A stretch of DNA of 13,909 nt from contig DASPWT010000079.1 of NCBI GenBank assembly GCA_035637655.1, forward strand, positions 1 to 13,909. The letters run 5' to 3'. The notes beneath the pieces were generated by a model, which was given only the letters and a program-made list of their open reading frames with translations, did no database searches and was not told the DNA's origin. Origin of the DNA: VBDM01 sp035637655. Lineage in GTDB: Bacteria > Pseudomonadota > Gammaproteobacteria > Burkholderiales > SG8-39. The position numbers and the translations under genes are program-made. Below, one piece after another: positions 1 through 8,721 of the stretch (positions are counted from its first letter, which is position 1; each line of letters begins with the position of its first letter).

Positions 1-155
1 GGCGGCTAAGCGCCCTTCATTGGCAGCGGACGAAATCCACGCCACGGCGCGCGTATTCGCGTGCAGCAACTGTCATGTCGTGTCATGGAAGGTTTGCTTT
101 CATCCGCAGGTTTGAAATAAACGGAACTGAAAGTTACACTAGCTGAATTGCGGTG
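1..155. other. Non-coding stretch after the aldo/keto reductase gene
   Basis: I see no supportable gene here. On the plus strand TTGAAA (112-117) and TACACT (135-140) are 17 nt apart, a plausible sigma70-like pair that would read antisense into the reductase gene. On the minus strand a perfect TTGACA (154-159) overlaps the reductase stop codon, but the hexamer 17 nt further on (TAACTT, 131-136) is poor. Positions 47-64 can form a 7-bp stem including one G-T pair with a TATT loop, but no T run follows on either strand, so I do not call a terminator. Confidence 0.5.
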
Positions 156-1139
156 TCAAGCCCCCAGCGTCACAAAATATCCCGGATCGTAGCGCTCGCC
201 CGCCCGCGCTCCGGGCCTGAAGGTGGAGGACAGCGTCTCGATTTCGCTCTTGTCGAGCGCGAGATCGACCGCCGCCACGTTCTGCTCGAGCCACTTTTCC
301 TGCTTGGTGCCCGGGATCGGGAAGACGTCCTCGCCGCGCGAGAAGAGCCACGCGAGCGCGACCTGCGCGGGCGTCGCGCCGCGCTTCGCTGCGATCGCCT
401 CCAGGGGCTTGAGCAACTCGAGATTCTTTTCGAAGTTGCCGGGCCGGAAGCGCGGCTGCTTGCGCCGGATGTCGTGCACGGCGATGTCCTCGATTCTCCT
501 GATGTTGCCGGTGAGGAGCCCGCGCCCGAGCGGCGAGTAGGCGACGAAGCCGATTCCGAGCTCGCGGCAAGCGGGAAGGATCTTGTCCTCCACGTCGCGT
601 GCCCAGAGCGAATACTCGGTCTGCAGCGCGGTGATCGGATGGATCTTCGCGGCGCGCCTGAGCGAATCGGGGCCGGCCTCGGAGAGGCCCAGGTAGCGCA
701 CCTTGCCCGCCTTGACGAGCCCCGCCATCGCGCCCACCGTCTCCTCGATCGGCACGTCCGGGTCGATGCGGTGCAGGTAGTAGAGGTCGATGGTCGAGAG
801 GCCGAGCTGTTTCAAGCTCGCGTCGCAGGCCGTTCGCACGTATTCGGGCCTGCCGTTGTAGGCCTTGCTGCCGTCCGGATTGTCGATGTTGCCGAACTTG
901 GAGCAGACGACGACCTTGTCGCGCCGCCCTTTCAGCGCGCGGCCGAGCATGCGCTCGTGCCGTCCCTTCATGTAGCGGTCGGCGGTGTCGAAGAGCGTGA
1001 CGCCCAGGTCCATCGCGCGGTGCACGGTCGCGATCTGCACCTCGTCGTCGCGCTCGCCGAAATTCGTGGTGGCGCTGCCCGCGCCCAGGCCTACGGCTGA
1101 GACCGCCGGGCCGTTTTTCCCGAGCTTGCGGTATTTCAT
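156..1139 (-). CDS. Aldo/keto reductase
   Basis: This 327-residue cytoplasmic oxidoreductase should fold as a single TIM barrel and reduce an aldehyde or ketone (or act in reverse) with NADPH. The family tetrad is visible as D51 (LFDTADRY), Y56, K81 (CSKFG) and H123 (YYLHRID). A late segment, FPIPGTKQEKWLEQN, matches the family's cofactor-phosphate-binding region. Length is normal for the family. The ATG lies 4 nt after the stop of the preceding gene, so the two are very likely co-transcribed; the local Shine-Dalgarno is weak. The substrate cannot be read from the sequence. A role in handling aldehydes from the catabolic genes in this window is possible but only inference. Confidence 0.93.
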   Translation of the reverse strand: MKYRKLGKNGPAVSAVGLGAGSATTNFGERDDEVQIATVHRAMDLGVTLFDTADRYMKGRHERMLGRALKGRRDKVVVCSKFGNIDNPDGSKAYNGRPEYVRTACDASLKQLGLSTIDLYYLHRIDPDVPIEETVGAMAGLVKAGKVRYLGLSEAGPDSLRRAAKIHPITALQTEYSLWARDVEDKILPACRELGIGFVAYSPLGRGLLTGNIRRIEDIAVHDIRRKQPRFRPGNFEKNLELLKPLEAIAAKRGATPAQVALAWLFSRGEDVFPIPGTKQEKWLEQNVAAVDLALDKSEIETLSSTFRPGARAGERYDPGYFVTLGA

Positions 1140-1143
1140 GCGG

Positions 1144-1680
1144 TCACTGCTCGCTCTTCGACACTTTACCGTTGCTGAAGTGCACCAGGTAGCTCGCGAA
1201 GCGATGCCGCCAGTACTTCCAGGTGTCGAGTTTGGTCGATGCGGTGGCGACCTCGGGAGGATAGCCGGCGGCGAGCAGCACGGCTTTCTTCGACATGCCG
1301 GCCTTCACCTCTCCGGCCCTGATGGCCTTGATCTCGGCGGCGGAGAGGCCGCTTGAGAGCGCCGCGAAATCCCGGGTCGTAAGGAAGCGCGCCATCCACT
1401 GTTCCCCTGTCAGGCCTGGATGGTGCTTTCCCACGAATTCCACCGAGAACTTCATCTCCAGCTTCGGGTCCGTGAACTCGAGCTTCCCGGAAGAGCGCTT
1501 GACGTCCTTCACTTCGCTCCCCGCGGGCAGGAGGTTACCTTTCTGGTAGTTGGTCGAGTAGACCCTCGTCGGCTGCTCGAACCAGATGTTGTACGAGGTA
1601 TAGAGCTTGTCCGCTGCGCAAGCGGCGTTCGCCGCTGCGAACGCGAGGATCGCTGCAAGGGAGGCTGCGCGTGCTCTCAT
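1144..1680 (-). CDS. Exported protein with BamE/SmpA-like C-terminal domain, function unknown
   Basis: I chose the ATG at 1680 because AAGGAG lies 6 nt ahead of it and because the protein then begins with a clean signal peptide. The TTG further up at 1701 has no such support. The product is 178 residues. Residues 1-22 form a signal peptide (Arg-containing start, Ala-rich core, likely cut near ACA/ADK). C21 is preceded by NAA, a poor lipobox, so a lipoprotein is less likely. Residues about 121-178 (GEVKAGMSKKAVLLAAGYPP, then WKYWRHR and a VHFSNGKV strand) resemble the small BamE/SmpA-OmlA fold. Residues 25-115 match nothing I recognise. It is probably periplasmic. It sits 17 nt after the second Bug-type gene and 4 nt before the reductase gene. 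Confidence 0.8.
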   Translation of the reverse strand: MRARAASLAAILAFAAANAACAADKLYTSYNIWFEQPTRVYSTNYQKGNLLPAGSEVKDVKRSSGKLEFTDPKLEMKFSVEFVGKHHPGLTGEQWMARFLTTRDFAALSSGLSAAEIKAIRAGEVKAGMSKKAVLLAAGYPPEVATASTKLDTWKYWRHRFASYLVHFSNGKVSKSEQ

Positions 1681-1686
1681 TTCGAT

Positions 1687-1692
1687 CTCCTT
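1687..1692 (-). promoter_or_regulatory. Ribosome binding site deciding the start of the exported BamE-like protein
   Basis: A consensus AAGGAG sits 6 nt before the ATG at 1680. It favours that codon over the TTG start at 1701, which would add seven residues ahead of the signal peptide. Confidence 0.75.
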
Positions 1693-1697
1693 TCCGT

Positions 1698-2669
1698 TCA
1701 ATCAGCCTTGATGCCCGTCGCCTGGATGATGGGCGTCCAGCGCGCGAGCTCGGCTCTGACCCAGTCGCCCAGCTCTTCGGATGAGCCGGGCGCGGCCGCC
1801 ACTCCCTGCTTGAGAAAGGTTTCCTGCGTCTCGGGCGCGCGCAGGACGTCGCCGATCTCGCGGTTGAGCTTGGCGACGATCGCGCGCGGCGTTTTCGCCG
1901 GCGCGAAAAGCCCGAACCAGAGCTTCACCTCCATCCCCGGGATGCCGGCTTCGACGGCGCTCGGGATGTCGGGCGCGCCCGCAAAGCGCGTTGCGGAGGA
2001 CACCGCGAGCGCCTTGACCTTCCCCGCCTTCAATTGCCCGTGCGCGGTGAGCGGCGAGAGGAACGACACCGGCACCTCGCCTGCGAGCACGGCGGTGAGC
2101 GCGTTGCCCGCGCTCTTGTACGGAATGTGCTGCAGCGGGACACCGGTGACCTTCTTCAAAAGCTCGCCCGCGAGGTGGCTGGTCGAGCCGTTGCCGGCCG
2201 AGCCGTACGCGAGGTCGCCTTTCTGCTTGGCGTAGGCGATGAACTCCTTCGCGGTCGAAACCGGCACCGCGGGATGGGTGACCAGCACCACTACGCCCTG
2301 CGCCACCATCGTCACCGGTTCGAAGTCCCTGACCGGGTCGTACGGGAGGTTCTTCGCGTAGAGCGTCACGGCGCTGACCATGGGCCCGATATGTCCCATC
2401 ACCAGGTTGTAGCCGTCGGGCGGGGATTTGGCGACGGCGTCCGTGGGAATGGTGCCGCCTGCGCCCGCGCGGCTGTCGACGATCACCGGCTGTCCCCAGC
2501 GCTCCTGGAGCCGCTGCGCGAGAAAGCGCGAAAGATAATCGGCGGTGCTGCCCGTGCCCTGCCCGAAGATGCGGATCGTCCTCGACGGGTAGCTCGCGGC
2601 CGGGTCCTGCGCGTGCGCGGACGATGCAGCGAGAAGAAATGCTGCGGTGAATACAAATATTTTTTTCAT
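1698..2669 (-). CDS. Bug/TctC-family periplasmic solute-binding protein (second copy)
   Basis: This 323-residue protein is the extracytoplasmic binding component of tripartite tricarboxylate-type transport. I prefer the ATG at 2669 (MKKIFVF...) over the one at 2681, because AGCAGG precedes it and it gives a compact signal peptide ending SSAHA/Q at residue 20. Family marks are YPSR (27-30), RAGAGGTI (67-74), PPDGYNL (83-89), LPYDPVRDFEPV and a late WFGLFAPAKTP. The first ligand loop is unusual: family members mostly have a Phe/Pro-Pro-Gly-Gly segment there, but this protein has FGQGTGSTAD (35-44), which suggests a different ligand. No TctA/TctB membrane partner is in the window. Orphan copies of this family are common in Burkholderiales. 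Likely ligands are carboxylates or aromatic acids, but this is not determined. Confidence 0.93.
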   Translation of the reverse strand: MKKIFVFTAAFLLAASSAHAQDPAASYPSRTIRIFGQGTGSTADYLSRFLAQRLQERWGQPVIVDSRAGAGGTIPTDAVAKSPPDGYNLVMGHIGPMVSAVTLYAKNLPYDPVRDFEPVTMVAQGVVVLVTHPAVPVSTAKEFIAYAKQKGDLAYGSAGNGSTSHLAGELLKKVTGVPLQHIPYKSAGNALTAVLAGEVPVSFLSPLTAHGQLKAGKVKALAVSSATRFAGAPDIPSAVEAGIPGMEVKLWFGLFAPAKTPRAIVAKLNREIGDVLRAPETQETFLKQGVAAAPGSSEELGDWVRAELARWTPIIQATGIKAD

Positions 2670-2705
2670 GTGCCTGCTCATCTTAGTTGTTGCTGCACCG
2701 GCGTA

Positions 2706-2748
2706 CCACCCCGGCGCTTCGCGCCACCCCTCCTCATACGAGGAGGGG
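2706..2748. repeat. Double-hairpin REP-like element between the two Bug genes
   Basis: Two hairpins stand side by side. GGCGC/GCGCC (2713-2717 and 2721-2725) has a TTC loop, and CCCCTCCTC/GAGGAGGGG (2727-2735 and 2740-2748) is a perfect 9-bp stem with an ATAC loop. The 7-mer CCACCCC occurs directly at 2706-2712 and 2724-2730. On the transcribed strand the T run lies before the large stem, not after it, so this is not a standard intrinsic terminator. It looks like the short intergenic palindromes that recur in many betaproteobacterial genomes. In mRNA it could stabilise the upstream message or reduce expression of the downstream gene. Only this one copy is in the window. Confidence 0.6.
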
Positions 2749-2753
2749 AAAAA

Positions 2754-3719
2754 TCAGTCGAGCTTCGCGCCCGCGGCCTGGACGATCTTGCCCATCTTTG
2801 CGATGTCGGCCTTGATCTGCGCCGCGAATTGCTCGGGCGTGTTCGCGACGGGCTCGATGCCGTCCTTGTCCAGGCGCTCGAGGAAATCCGCCCGCCTGAT
2901 GATCGCGACCGAGTCGTCGTGGATTTTTTTCACGATCTCGCGCGGCGTGCTCGCGGGAGCGAGGAAACCGTACCATGCCTGGATATCGAAACCGGGCAGC
3001 GTTTCGGCGACCGCGGGCACATCGGGCAGCGCCTTGGCCCGTCTGGGGCTGGTGACGCCGAGCGCCTTGAGCTTCCCGCTGCGGGTGAGCTGGATCGAAG
3101 CGGTGATGCCGCCGAAGATGAGCGGCACCTGGTTGGCGAGCACGTCGGCGATGCCCTGGCCGAAGCCCTTGTAGGGGACGTGGATCATGTCCATGCTGCC
3201 CGCCATGGTGCGGATGTATTCCATCGCGAGGTGCTGCTGGCCGCCCGCCCCCGAGGAGGCGTAGCTCACCTTGCCCGGCTGCGTCTGCACCAGCGCGATC
3301 AGCTCCTTCACGTTGTTCGGCGCGAACGCCGGGTTCGCCATCAGCACGAAGGGGCCCGTGGCGACGTTGACGACGGGCGCCAGGTCGCGCACCGGATCGT
3401 AGGGCAGCTTCGAATAGAGGTGCGGCGCGATGGTGATCGACGCGTCAGCGGCGAAGAGCAGCGTGTAGCCGTCGGGGGCGGCCTTGGCGACGAAATCCGT
3501 GCCGATGGTGCCGCCCGCGCCGGTGCGGTTCTCGACCACGACCGACTGGTTCCAGAGCCTGGAGAGCTCGACCGACATGACGCGCCCGTAGATGTCGGGC
3601 GTGCCGCCGGGCGGGAAGGTGACGATCACCCGGACGGGCTTGGACGGGTAGCTTTGAGCCCACAGCGCCGGTGAGGCGGCGGCCAGCATGGCGAGGGCGA
3701 TGATCGTTCTCGGAAACAT
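2754..3719 (-). CDS. Bug/TctC-family periplasmic solute-binding protein (first copy)
   Basis: This 321-residue secreted binding protein has a signal peptide (MFPRTIIALAMLAAASPALWA, cut after A21). It has the canonical family marks: YPSKPVRVIV (24-33), the FPPGG loop with D42 (35-42), NRTGAGGTIGTDFVAKA (64-80), PDGYTL (82-87), LPYDPVRDLAPV, HVPYKG, and WYGFLAPASTP near the end. It should capture a small carboxylate in the periplasm for a TctAB-type permease, but no permease is in the window. The gene begins 9 nt after atpC with its Shine-Dalgarno overlapping the atpC stop, so translation looks tied to the ATP synthase message. It is a clear but diverged paralogue of the next gene, and its loop residues differ, so the two probably bind different ligands. 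Confidence 0.95.
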   Translation of the reverse strand: MFPRTIIALAMLAAASPALWAQSYPSKPVRVIVTFPPGGTPDIYGRVMSVELSRLWNQSVVVENRTGAGGTIGTDFVAKAAPDGYTLLFAADASITIAPHLYSKLPYDPVRDLAPVVNVATGPFVLMANPAFAPNNVKELIALVQTQPGKVSYASSGAGGQQHLAMEYIRTMAGSMDMIHVPYKGFGQGIADVLANQVPLIFGGITASIQLTRSGKLKALGVTSPRRAKALPDVPAVAETLPGFDIQAWYGFLAPASTPREIVKKIHDDSVAIIRRADFLERLDKDGIEPVANTPEQFAAQIKADIAKMGKIVQAAGAKLD

Positions 3720-3725
3720 CTACGA

Positions 3726-3731
3726 TCCTTA
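3726..3731 (-). promoter_or_regulatory. Ribosome binding site overlapping the atpC stop codon
   Basis: The minus strand reads TAAGGA, in which the atpC stop TAA supplies the first bases of AAGGA, 6 nt before the Bug-protein ATG. This arrangement suggests translational coupling and leaves no room for a terminator between the two genes. Confidence 0.8.
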
Positions 3732-4151
3732 TTTTCTCTGGCGGAGTTTGCGGATGGCTGCGAGCTGCGCGGCGAGCGTGGCGAGCTCGGCTTCGACGGT
3801 GGCGACTTCCTGCTTGTCCTTGGCGTGGCGCCGCGCTTCTTCGGCCGCTTTGAGCGCTTCGGTCGCCTTGGCCTCGTCCAGGTCGCGGCCGCGGATCGCG
3901 GTATCGGCGAGCACCGTCACCACCTCGGGCTGCACTTCGAGGATGCCGCCCGCGACGAAGACGAGCTCCTCCTCGCCGCCGCCGGCCGGCTTGATCCTCA
4001 CCGATCCCGGCTTGATGCGGGTGATGAGCGGCGTGTGCTTGGGGTAGATGCCGAGCTCGCCCGCTTCGCCGGGGAGCACGACGAACTCCGCTTCGCCCGA
4101 GTAGATGCTCGCTTCGGCGCTGACGACGTCGACGTGGATGGTGTTAGGCAT
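3729..4151 (-). CDS. atpC: ATP synthase F1 subunit epsilon
   Basis: The 140-residue epsilon subunit binds gamma in the central stalk and inhibits the enzyme through its C-terminal helices. Residues about 1-85 form the beta-sandwich, with typical segments VSAEASIYSGEAEFVVLPG, GELGIYPKHTPLIT and GGILEVQP followed by VTVLADTA. Residues about 90-138 are the helical hairpin, rich in Ala, Glu and Lys. Length is normal for proteobacteria. The gene begins 6 nt after atpD with only a weak Shine-Dalgarno, which suggests coupling to atpD translation. It would normally close the operon, but here it runs almost directly into a Bug-type binding-protein gene. Confidence 0.97.
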   Translation of the reverse strand: MPNTIHVDVVSAEASIYSGEAEFVVLPGEAGELGIYPKHTPLITRIKPGSVRIKPAGGGEEELVFVAGGILEVQPEVVTVLADTAIRGRDLDEAKATEALKAAEEARRHAKDKQEVATVEAELATLAAQLAAIRKLRQRK

Positions 4152-4157
4152 GCGCGC

Positions 4158-5594
4158 TCACTGGAGCGACTTCGCCTTCTCGAACGCTTCTTCGATCGCG
4201 CCGACCATGTAGAAGGCCTGCTCGGGAAGCGCGTCGCACTCGCCCGCCACGATCATCTTGAAACCCTTGATCGTGTCCTTCAGCTGGACGTACTTGCCCT
4301 CCTGGCCGGTGAAGTTCTTCGCGACGCTGAACGGTTGCGACAGGAAGCGCTGGATCTTGCGGGCGCGCGAGACGGCGAGCTTGTCCTCGGGGGAGAGCTC
4401 GTCCATGCCGAGGATCGCGATGATGTCGCGCAATTCCTTATAGCGCTGCAGGGTCGCCTGCACCGAGCGCGTGGTGTTGTAGTGGTCCTCGCCTATGGTG
4501 TTCGGGTCGACCTGGCGCGAGGTCGAGTCCAGGGGATCGACCGCCGGGTAGATGCCGAGCGAGGCGATGTCGCGCGACAGCACCACGGTCGCGTCGAGGT
4601 GTCCGAAGGTGGTCGCGGGCGAGGGATCGGTGAGGTCGTCGGCGGGCACGTAGATCGCCTGCACCGAAGTGATCGAACCGGTCTTGGTCGAAGTGATGCG
4701 CTCCTGCAGGCGGCCCATTTCCTCGGCGAGCGTGGGCTGGTAGCCCACCGCGGAGGGCATGCGGCCGAGGAGCGCCGACACCTCCGTGCCCGCGAGGGTG
4801 AAGCGGTAGATGTTGTCGACGAAGAACAGGATGTCGCGGCCTTCGTCGCGGAAATACTCGGCCATGGTGAGGCCCGTGAGGCCCACGCGGAGTCTGTTGC
4901 CCGGCGGCTCGTTCATCTGGCCGAAGACCATGGCGACCTTCGACTCCGCCATGTTCTTCAGGTCGATCACCTCCGCCTCGATCATCTCGTGGTAGAAGTC
5001 GTTGCCCTCGCGCGTCCTCTCGCCCACGCCGGCGAACACCGAGAGGCCCGCGTGCTGGGTCGCGATGTTGTTGATGAGCTCGAGCATGTTGACGGTCTTG
5101 CCCACGCCGGCGCCGCCGAACAGGCCGATCTTGCCGCCCTTCGCGAACGGGCAGATCAGGTCGATCACCTTGATGCCGGTCTCGAGCAGCTCGACCGAAG
5201 GCGAGAGCTCGTCGAACTTGGGCGCCGTGCGGTGGATCGAGCGGCGCTCCTCGCTCTTGATCGGGCCGCCCTCGTCGATCGGCCGTCCCAGCACGTCCAT
5301 GATGCGGCCGAGCGTGCCTTTCCCGACCGGCACCGAGATCGGCGCCCCGGTGCTCTTCACCTTCATGCCGCGGCGCAGGCCGTCGGAGGAGCCGAGGGAG
5401 ATGCAGCGCACGACCCCGTCGCCGAGCTGCTGCTCGACCTCGAAAGTGAGCCCCTTTTCGGCGAAGCCCTTGTCGCCCGAGTCCTCGAGCACGAGCGCGT
5501 CGTAGATCCCGGGCATCGCGTCGCGCGGGAATTCGATGTCGATCACCGCGCCGATGCACTGGACGATGGTTCCGGATGTCTGGGCTTCTGCCAT
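4158..5594 (-). CDS. atpD: ATP synthase F1 subunit beta
   Basis: The 478-residue beta subunit carries the three catalytic nucleotide sites of F1. Visible marks are the Walker A GGAGVGKT (160-167), the catalytic GERTREG with E192, Walker B ending at D260 (ILFFVDN), the ATP synthase signature region near PADDLTDPSPATTF (317-330), and DELSPED (398-404), a form of the DELSEED lever that meets gamma. Length and domain order (N-terminal barrel about 1-80, nucleotide domain about 80-360, helical C-domain) are normal. It follows atpG after 36 nt, with a GGAAAGAG Shine-Dalgarno close to the ATG. Nothing suggests a non-functional or Na+-specialised copy. Confidence 0.98.
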   Translation of the reverse strand: MAEAQTSGTIVQCIGAVIDIEFPRDAMPGIYDALVLEDSGDKGFAEKGLTFEVEQQLGDGVVRCISLGSSDGLRRGMKVKSTGAPISVPVGKGTLGRIMDVLGRPIDEGGPIKSEERRSIHRTAPKFDELSPSVELLETGIKVIDLICPFAKGGKIGLFGGAGVGKTVNMLELINNIATQHAGLSVFAGVGERTREGNDFYHEMIEAEVIDLKNMAESKVAMVFGQMNEPPGNRLRVGLTGLTMAEYFRDEGRDILFFVDNIYRFTLAGTEVSALLGRMPSAVGYQPTLAEEMGRLQERITSTKTGSITSVQAIYVPADDLTDPSPATTFGHLDATVVLSRDIASLGIYPAVDPLDSTSRQVDPNTIGEDHYNTTRSVQATLQRYKELRDIIAILGMDELSPEDKLAVSRARKIQRFLSQPFSVAKNFTGQEGKYVQLKDTIKGFKMIVAGECDALPEQAFYMVGAIEEAFEKAKSLQ

Positions 5595-5630
5595 GAGCTC
5601 TTTCCGATCAATTCAGGTTCGTCGTGCGAT

Positions 5631-6494
5631 TCATACCGCCGCCGCTCCGCCGACGATCTCCGATATTTCCTTGGTGATCCCGGCCTGCCGGTTCTTGTTG
5701 TAGACGAGCGTCAGCTCGTCGATCAGGGTCTCGGCGTTGTCGGAGGCGGACTTCATCGCGACCATGCGCGCGCTCTGCTCCGAGGACATGTTCTCGGCGA
5801 CCGCCTGGAAGATGATCGCCTCGATGTAGCGCGTGAGCACCTGGTCGAGCACGACCTTGGCCTCGGGCTCGTAGAGGTAATCCCAATGGCTCGCCGGCGA
5901 ACCGAGCCGCTCGCCCGAGAGCGGCAGCAGCTGCTCCATGACCGGCTCCTGCTTCATGGTGTTGACGAAGCGCGTGTAGAAAAGCGTCAACCGGTCGAAG
6001 CGGTCCTGGACGTAGCCGTCGAGCATCACTTTCACCGCGCCGATCAGCTTGTCCATCTGCGGCCGGTCGCCGAGCTGCACGACGTGCGATGCGACGTTCG
6101 CGCCCAGGCGCTGCATGAAGCCGAAGCCCTTGCCGCCGATCGCGCAGACCTCGATTTTCTCGCCCTGCGCTTCCCACTCCTTGTATTTCCCGAGCGCGAG
6201 CCGAAGCAGATTGGTGTTCAACGCGCCGCACAGGCCCTTGTCGGTGGTGACGACGATGATGCCGATGCCCTTCACGGTGTCGCGCTCGACGAGGAACGGA
6301 TGCCGGTACTCGGGATTGGCGTGGCTGATGTGCGCGGCGACGTTGCGGATCTTCTCGCCGTAGGGACGCGAATGGCGCATGCGCTCCTGCGCCTTCCTCA
6401 TCTTGGAGGCGGCGACCATCTCCATCGCCTTGGTGATCTTCCGGGTGTTCTGCACACTCCGGATTTTCATCCTGATTTCTTTGGTGCCTGCCAT
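5631..6494 (-). CDS. atpG: ATP synthase F1 subunit gamma
   Basis: The 287-residue gamma subunit is the rotor shaft that turns inside the alpha3beta3 ring. The N-terminal helix is canonical (MAGTKEIRMKIRSVQNTRKI, then TKAMEMVAASKMRKAQ). The central Rossmann-like part has DKGLCGALN (85-93). The C-terminal helix holds ENMSSEQSARM (234-244) and then NKNRQAGITKEISEIV, the family signature. Length is typical. The start is fixed by the conserved MAGTKEI. Its AAGGA lies only 1 nt from the ATG, closer than usual, so initiation may rely on coupling with atpA, whose stop is 34 nt away. The short spacer also contains the palindrome AACCGGTT (6518-6525), to which I assign no role. Confidence 0.97.
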   Translation of the reverse strand: MAGTKEIRMKIRSVQNTRKITKAMEMVAASKMRKAQERMRHSRPYGEKIRNVAAHISHANPEYRHPFLVERDTVKGIGIIVVTTDKGLCGALNTNLLRLALGKYKEWEAQGEKIEVCAIGGKGFGFMQRLGANVASHVVQLGDRPQMDKLIGAVKVMLDGYVQDRFDRLTLFYTRFVNTMKQEPVMEQLLPLSGERLGSPASHWDYLYEPEAKVVLDQVLTRYIEAIIFQAVAENMSSEQSARMVAMKSASDNAETLIDELTLVYNKNRQAGITKEISEIVGGAAAV

Positions 6495-6528
6495 ATCCTT
6501 ACTCGAACACGGGTTAGAACCGGTTTTC

Positions 6529-8079
<1,551 letters not shown>

Positions 8080-8090
8080 CGTTGCTCCTG

Positions 8091-8627
8091 TCAGCTCTTC
8101 AGCGCCGAGGCCATCTCTTCGAGCTTGCCGCGCACCGAGCAGTCGATCACTTCATCGCCGGCCGTGATGCGCACGCCGCCGATCAGCTCCTTGTCCAGCG
8201 TGACGCGCGGCTGGACGCGGCGCTTCAGGCGCCGCGAGATGTCCGCGACGAGGCCGGTGATCTGCGCGTTGCTCAGCGGAAAGGCGGTGCGGATCTCGGC
8301 CTCGACCACGCCTTCGAGCTGGTTTTTCAGCTCGATGAACTGCTGGTGGATCTCCGGCAGCAGCGTGAGACGGTCGTTCGCGATCAGCACGCGCACGAAG
8401 TTCCGCGCGTCGCTGGGAAAATCCTCCTTGCACAGCTCCATGAACAGGTCGTAGAGCTGCTTGGCGCCGAGATTCGGGTTCGAGATGCACGAGCGCATGT
8501 CCGGATGCGCCGCAACGCGCGCCATGGTCGCGAGCATGCCCAGCCACTTCGCGAAGGCGCCCGCCTTGTCGGCGAGGCCGAACACGGCTTCGGCGTAGGG
8601 TCTGGCGATGGTGGCGGCTTCGGCCAT
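8091..8627 (-). CDS. atpH: ATP synthase F1 subunit delta
   Basis: The 178-residue delta subunit caps F1 and links it to the b-subunit peripheral stalk. The N-terminal helical domain opens with the conserved ARPYAEAVF (8-16). The C-terminal part carries the family signature DKELIGGVRI (145-154), then GDEVID and RGKLEEM. Length is normal. The start ATG matches family alignment, but its upstream bases (TTTAGACTAGACA) contain no recognisable Shine-Dalgarno. Only 10 nt upstream begins a strong palindrome that fills most of the 100-nt gap to atpF. In related operons atpF and atpH lie nearly end to end, so the gap is abnormal and may lower delta synthesis. Confidence 0.97.
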   Translation of the reverse strand: MAEAATIARPYAEAVFGLADKAGAFAKWLGMLATMARVAAHPDMRSCISNPNLGAKQLYDLFMELCKEDFPSDARNFVRVLIANDRLTLLPEIHQQFIELKNQLEGVVEAEIRTAFPLSNAQITGLVADISRRLKRRVQPRVTLDKELIGGVRITAGDEVIDCSVRGKLEEMASALKS

Positions 8628-8637
8628 TGTCTAGTCT

Positions 8638-8721
8638 AAAACCGGGGACAGACCACAGTTTTCATTCGGAGTGAAGCAAGAAGACATGGTGTCGGGAAAA
8701 AGGTGGTCTGTCCCCGGTTTT
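8638..8721. repeat. 84-nt palindromic element (REP/REPIN- or MITE-like) between atpF and atpH
   Basis: Two perfect 19-nt inverted arms, 8638-8656 and 8703-8721, have the core GGGGACAGACCAC and enclose 46 nt. The stem can continue after a 2x2 internal loop with TTTTC (8659-8663) pairing with GAAAA (8696-8700). A small GACA/TGTC hairpin (8683-8693) sits within the loop region. There is no coding capacity. From memory, GGTCTGTCCCC palindromes are scattered in betaproteobacterial genomes and associated with IS200/RAYT-like Y1 transposases; I could not check this. The element lies inside the atp transcript, so it should fold in the mRNA just ahead of atpH. No T run follows the stem, so it is not a classical terminator. 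Confidence 0.8.

Noticed and set aside
2727..2753. Rho-independent terminator after the first Bug gene
   Set aside because: On the transcribed strand the T run comes before the stem, not after it; on the other strand the stem is followed by A residues.
6518..6525. AACCGGTT palindrome between atpA and atpG as a regulatory site or a trace of the atpF-atpH element
   Set aside because: It is only 8 bp, and the shared CGGTTTTC bases are too few to link it to the larger repeat.
8638..8721. Intrinsic terminator inside the atp operon
   Set aside because: The stem is strong, but no T run follows it on the transcribed strand, the loop is 46 nt, and termination here would cut off the F1 genes.
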